8,447 bases of DNA from Dehalococcoidia bacterium (GTDB taxonomy: Bacteria; Chloroflexota; Dehalococcoidia; Dehalococcoidales; UBA5760): assembly GCA_011176655.1 (NCBI GenBank), contig DUEB01000015.1, positions 1 to 8,447 on the forward strand, in the 5' to 3' direction. The translations under genes were made by a program, and so were the position numbers. Below the pieces are notes generated by a model. That model made no database searches. It was not told where the DNA came from and was given only the letters and a program-made list of their open reading frames with translations. Below are positions 5,597-8,447 of this stretch, piece after piece (within the stretch, counting starts at the first letter, position 1; each line of letters begins with the position of its first letter).

Positions 5597-6481
5597 ATGA
5601 AGGTAGAGAATCTCACTATCTATGAAAAGCCGAAGCTGGTTAAGCCGTATCTGGTCATTGGCTTTGAAGGCTGGCCGGATGCCGGGCGGGTCTCCTCAGG
5701 GGTGGTCAGCTATCTCAGGGATAAGCTGGATACCAGCCGCTTAGCCGAGCTGAAGCCTGATGATTTCTATCTCTTCCAGTCTGCTGGTGCTGAGTCGCTT
5801 CGGCCGGTCACCGATATCGAAAACGGCCTGGTGGCGGCGCTCGACCTGCCCGCAACCACCTTCTGGTTCTGTAAGAACAAAGAATCCGCTCACGACCTGA
5901 TAGTCTCGCTGGGTAGAGAACCGGAGCTGAGATGGCAGGATTATGTTAATCTGATTCTGGACCTCGCTCAGGACTTCGGCGTGGTCAGGATTTACACGGT
6001 GGGTGGCACCTATGATGTCGTCCCGCACACTATGGAACCGATTATGTCGGCTGTGCTCAGTGCGCCCGGTCTGGAGCCCGAGATGAGAGCCTATGAGATA
6101 CCGCTGATTAACTACCGGGGGTCGTCAAGCATCCATACCCTGCTGCTTGTCTCCGCCGGCAAAAGAAATATCGAGGCGGTCAGCCTGTGGGGGTATGTCC
6201 CCCACTACGTCCAGGTGCCCAACGCCAAGGTCTGCTACGGGGTTCTTAGCCGGCTGGCTAAAATGCTGGGGCTGGCGCTCGACCTTGAGGATGTGAGGCA
6301 GGGCAGCGAGCATCTGGATGAGATGGTGGACAAGGCGGTGGCCCAGAAACCAGAGCTCCAGGACTATGTGAGACGGCTCGAGTTGGAGTACGGCAAAAGC
6401 AAGGGTGAATTAGGCGAGCCTCTGAAGGAAGATATCATCAGAGAGATTGAGGATTTCTTGAGGAGGAAGGGGGAGGAGTAG
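5597..6481 (+). CDS. PAC2-family protein (proteasome-assembly-chaperone-like, COG1938 type), 294 aa
   Basis: A soluble cytoplasmic protein of the PAC2 family (PF09754). In eukaryotes and archaea relatives help assemble the 20S proteasome or are carried without a known role; bacterial members are mostly uncharacterised. Family features visible are the N-terminal strand and loop YLVIGFEGWPDAGRVSSGVV (residues 18-37), the central RIYTVGGTYDVVPHT (131-145), the GSSSIHTLLLVSA region (175-187) and WGYVPHYVQVPNA (198-210), followed by a charged helical C-terminus (about 225-294). Length matches the usual ~290 residues. Start chosen at ATG 5597, seven codons inside a longer GTG frame, because of the ribosome binding site. 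No proteasome gene is in view, so a proteasome link is not supported here. It lies downstream of the structured RNA region and is the only rightward gene before the convergent pair. Confidence 0.9.
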   Translation: MKVENLTIYEKPKLVKPYLVIGFEGWPDAGRVSSGVVSYLRDKLDTSRLAELKPDDFYLFQSAGAESLRPVTDIENGLVAALDLPATTFWFCKNKESAHDLIVSLGREPELRWQDYVNLILDLAQDFGVVRIYTVGGTYDVVPHTMEPIMSAVLSAPGLEPEMRAYEIPLINYRGSSSIHTLLLVSAGKRNIEAVSLWGYVPHYVQVPNAKVCYGVLSRLAKMLGLALDLEDVRQGSEHLDEMVDKAVAQKPELQDYVRRLELEYGKSKGELGEPLKEDIIREIEDFLRRKGEE

Positions 6482-6530
6482 CCATCCGCGCCATCTCTTC
6501 GGGCTAAAACCCCCGACGAACCTTAATTTC

Positions 6531-6582
6531 AAGACCGGCTCATCCGTTGTGGTTATGAGATACGGATTGGATAGCTGGTCTT
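6531..6582. terminator. Imperfect hairpin between convergent genes, possible bidirectional terminator
   Basis: AAGACCGGCT (6531-6540) pairs with AGCTGGTCTT (6573-6582) with one G-T wobble, and CATCCGT (6541-6547) continues the stem with ACGGATT (6562-6568), leaving a small bulge and a 14-base loop. It sits in the 100-bp gap between two converging genes and touches the stop codon of the leftward one. Flanking T-tracts are weak on both sides. Confidence 0.4.
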
Positions 6583-7253
6583 TACTTATCTGTGTCGCCG
6601 GTGTCCGTAGCTTCTTTCTCTTTCTTATCCTGTTGGTGCGGCGGCTCGGCTTCCCGGTCTCTGAGCCAGCGCCTGATGTCGTCCAAGGCCGGGGGAGCGA
6701 TGTAAAACACCTGGATGTCTTCCGGAAATTGGACCTCGTGCCCCTCGCGCATAAATAATATCCCGATTTCATCCGCCGCCAGCGTTTCGTCTATGCGCCG
6801 GGCGATATGCTCGTTCCTTGCCTTGCTTATTTCCGTATAGGACTGGTAAGCGGTGGTAAACACCTTCTGGCTCTTAAGGCCGATGGCGAGACAGCGGCTC
6901 CAGTCCATAAGCTCGTTTAGTAGCTCCCTTTCTTCAGCAGATTCAAGCTGTGCCCCTTTGTCCAGACGGTTCTTGATGATGTCAAAGCTTTTGCTGTTGA
7001 TTTCTTTGACCGCCTTAATCCCCTCTTCGCCGCCGGCGGCGACCAGCTCATGGTATATCCGGGTCACCTTCCCCAGCTTTAGCTCCAGGGCGCCTATCTT
7101 GTCTTCAACCTGGTTCCAGTAGCGGTTTAATTTCTCGCGGTACTCGTCCGGAGACTCTTTCCCGCCGTAAATGAGGGGCACGAAATACAGCTTTCTGCCC
7201 TTTTTAAACCCCTCAACCGAAGGCTTTTCAATTTTTCCCAGCTCCTCAGACAT
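6582..7253 (-). CDS. Conserved-type hypothetical protein, 223 aa, function unknown
   Basis: I do not recognise a named family, though the C-terminal block resembles hypothetical proteins I associate with Dehalococcoidia. It is soluble, with no signal peptide or membrane helix. Residues 1-35 are a short basic/beta start (GRKLYFVPLIYGG at 19-31). Residues 36-160 are predicted helical and highly charged, suggesting a helical bundle or coiled coil. Residues 160-198 form a compact motif, DEIGILFMREGHEVQFP and then QVFYIAPPALDDIRRWL, likely a small alpha/beta unit. A charged, disordered tail (200-223) ends the protein. GGAGGAGGT directly upstream supports the ATG. The gene is 63 bp after the nucleotidyltransferase gene on the same strand and is probably co-transcribed with it; that spacing alone does not make it a sugar-metabolism protein. 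Confidence 0.8.
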   Translation of the reverse strand: MSEELGKIEKPSVEGFKKGRKLYFVPLIYGGKESPDEYREKLNRYWNQVEDKIGALELKLGKVTRIYHELVAAGGEEGIKAVKEINSKSFDIIKNRLDKGAQLESAEERELLNELMDWSRCLAIGLKSQKVFTTAYQSYTEISKARNEHIARRIDETLAADEIGILFMREGHEVQFPEDIQVFYIAPPALDDIRRWLRDREAEPPHQQDKKEKEATDTGDTDK

Positions 7254-7316
7254 CGAAACCTCCTCCAGAATATGATAACCAGTGTCCAGCTCCGGCGCCG
7301 CCCCAGCCCGTGGCGC

Positions 7317-8339
7317 TCAGGGGTGGCTGAAGTCAATAATCTGCTCCTTACCCCCTATTTCGCTGCGGTTAACAAGGCACTGTTTAAGGCAGCTCCCGGC
7401 CTTGACGCTGACCCCCGTCCACAGCACCGCCCTCTCCAGGCTGGCGCCCTCCCCGATATGGCAGCCTGCCCCGATAACCACCGGCCCCTTAATCTGGACT
7501 CCCTGGTCTATGCGGCAGCCACCGCCGATTACCACGGGGCTGGCTATGCTGGCTGAGGGGTGAATGGTAGCGTCCGCCTCACAGTAGATACCGTCCTGAC
7601 TTAGCCCGGGGATAAGGTGGCTCGCTACCTTTACCGATAGCAGGTCGCAGTTCAGGCGCAGGTACTTCTCCGGTGTGCCCATGTCGAGCCAGTAGCCGCT
7701 GAAGGGGTAGCCGTAGACCGGCTCATCCAGCTCCAGGAGCCGGGGAAACAGCCCGCGCTCAAACATGTAGTGGCTGGCTTCCGGTACGTGCCTGAGCACC
7801 TCCGGCTCGAGGATGTAAATGCCGGCATTTATCCAGTTAGTGGTTACCCGGTCGGGACTTGGTTTTTCCGTAAAGCGTCTCACCCGGCCGTCGCCTTCCG
7901 TTTCCACCACCCCGAAGGCGCAGGGGTTGTCCACCCAGGTCAGGGCGATGGTTGCCTTAGCTCTCTTACGCCGGTGAAAGGTAAGCATGTCGCCGAGGTC
8001 AAGGTCGGTGAAGATGTCTCCGTTGAGGACGGCGAAGGTGCTTTCCAAATATGACTCGGCATTCTTCACGGCCCCGGCGGTGCCCAGCGCCTTAGCCTCC
8101 ACGGCATAGTTAAGTGGCATGCCCAGGTTAGCGCCGTCACCCAGATGGCTCTGGATGGCTTCGGGGAGATAGCTCAGGGCCAGAATGGTGCTGCCGACCT
8201 CGTAGTTCTTGAGGTAGGCCAGGGTATGTTCCAGGAAGGGCCGGTTCAGCACCGGTATCATGGGCTTGGGTAGCTGGTAGGTAAGCGGCCGGAGCCTGGT
8301 GCCCTGACCACCAACCAGGATGACTGCCGCTGACAGCAT
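7317..8339 (-). CDS. NDP-sugar pyrophosphorylase, probably mannose-1-phosphate guanylyltransferase (340 aa)
   Basis: A cytoplasmic nucleotidyltransferase that joins a sugar-1-phosphate to an NTP, giving an activated sugar for glycan synthesis. The Rossmann-like catalytic domain (1-235) has the signature GGQGTRLRPLT (10-20) with PKPM (24-27), the LGTAGA loop (85-90), the metal-binding NGD (107-109), FTEKP (156-160), the NAG strand (171-173) and the second metal aspartate in WLDMGTPEKY (217-226). Residues 250-330 are hexapeptide repeats (PVVIGGGCRI, PVVIGAGCHI) of a left-handed beta-helix, as in two-domain GDP-mannose pyrophosphorylases and bacterial look-alikes. Substrate cannot be fixed by eye: GDP-mannose is likeliest, glucose-1-phosphate or a heptose phosphate possible. 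AAAGGAG lies about nine bases before the ATG. First gene of a two-gene leftward set, with a probable promoter at 8375-8403. Confidence 0.93.
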   Translation of the reverse strand: MLSAAVILVGGQGTRLRPLTYQLPKPMIPVLNRPFLEHTLAYLKNYEVGSTILALSYLPEAIQSHLGDGANLGMPLNYAVEAKALGTAGAVKNAESYLESTFAVLNGDIFTDLDLGDMLTFHRRKRAKATIALTWVDNPCAFGVVETEGDGRVRRFTEKPSPDRVTTNWINAGIYILEPEVLRHVPEASHYMFERGLFPRLLELDEPVYGYPFSGYWLDMGTPEKYLRLNCDLLSVKVASHLIPGLSQDGIYCEADATIHPSASIASPVVIGGGCRIDQGVQIKGPVVIGAGCHIGEGASLERAVLWTGVSVKAGSCLKQCLVNRSEIGGKEQIIDFSHP

Positions 8340-8374
8340 ACCGCGCTATGCTCCTTTCCCCTACTTACACTAAA

Positions 8375-8403
8375 ATATTAGAGGTAATTGGTGGCAAAAT
8401 CAA
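8375..8403 (-). promoter_or_regulatory. Probable promoter of the nucleotidyltransferase gene
   Basis: Minus-strand TTGATT (8398-8403) is separated by exactly 17 bases from TAATAT (8375-8380); each box has four of six consensus bases. The leader would be about 30 bases and contains the GGAAAGGAGC site. No other candidate is better in the last 100 bases. Confidence 0.45.
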
Positions 8404-8432
8404 GGGCTGGGGGATTAAGGGCTCTTATCATG

Positions 8433-8447
8433 CCGGTAATTTACCGG
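8433..8447. repeat. Perfect inverted repeat at the right window edge
   Basis: CCGGTAA and TTACCGG flank a single T, giving a perfect 7-1-7 symmetry about 30 bp upstream of the nucleotidyltransferase -35 box. The single-base centre suits a protein-binding operator better than an RNA hairpin. It may continue beyond the window. Confidence 0.35.

Noticed and set aside
7272..7563. Two overlapping 93-94-codon plus-strand frames
   Set aside because: Both are antisense to the hexapeptide repeats of the nucleotidyltransferase; repeat-rich coding DNA often opens the other strand.

Overview
This 8.4-kb window looks like a bacterial chromosome segment of moderately high GC. The gene families fit Chloroflexota, most likely Dehalococcoidia: secreted proteins ending in a single membrane helix plus an arginine cluster, a COG1938-type PAC2 protein, and a hypothetical protein next to a nucleotidyltransferase with a left-handed beta-helix tail. 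This placement rests on recalled family features, not on a search. There are no tRNA or rRNA genes, no CRISPR array and no intact mobile element.

Left part (1-5073). A CPBP-family intramembrane protease gene, probably cut by the left edge, runs rightward. It converges with a leftward gene set starting from a near-consensus promoter at 5045-5073: a 92-residue membrane protein, a 799-residue surface protein and a 457-residue surface protein. The 799-residue protein is read here as a five-bladed beta-propeller with leucine-rich acidic helices inserted in its blades. The two surface proteins share a C-terminal layout: a beta-sandwich module, a CARDB-like domain, one membrane helix and an Arg4-5 tail. 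They are flanked by diverged direct repeats of about 180 bp. The left copy is the end of the protease gene plus a relic tail of the small membrane protein; the right copy is a frameshifted relic of the protease end plus the intact small-protein tail. An ancestral protease/small-protein gene pair was therefore duplicated around, or split by, the surface-protein pair.

Middle (5010-5596). This 587-bp stretch has no ordinary gene but is rich in signals: back-to-back promoters separated by a perfect 14-bp palindrome, then a candidate structured RNA of about 255 nt with at least five helices and a 12-bp GC-rich terminator-like hairpin. A 19-codon reading frame with a very good Shine-Dalgarno lies inside it. 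A second promoter-like element precedes the PAC2 gene. This is the most likely place for something undescribed: a stand-alone RNA, or a leader controlling PAC2.

Right part (5597-8447). The rightward PAC2 gene converges, across a hairpin-containing 100-bp gap, on a leftward pair: a mannose-1-phosphate guanylyltransferase-like enzyme followed 63 bp later by a 223-residue conserved-type protein of unknown function. The enzyme probably supplies an activated sugar for polysaccharide or glycoprotein synthesis, which would suit a locus also encoding surface proteins; that link is inference. A perfect inverted repeat sits at the right edge.
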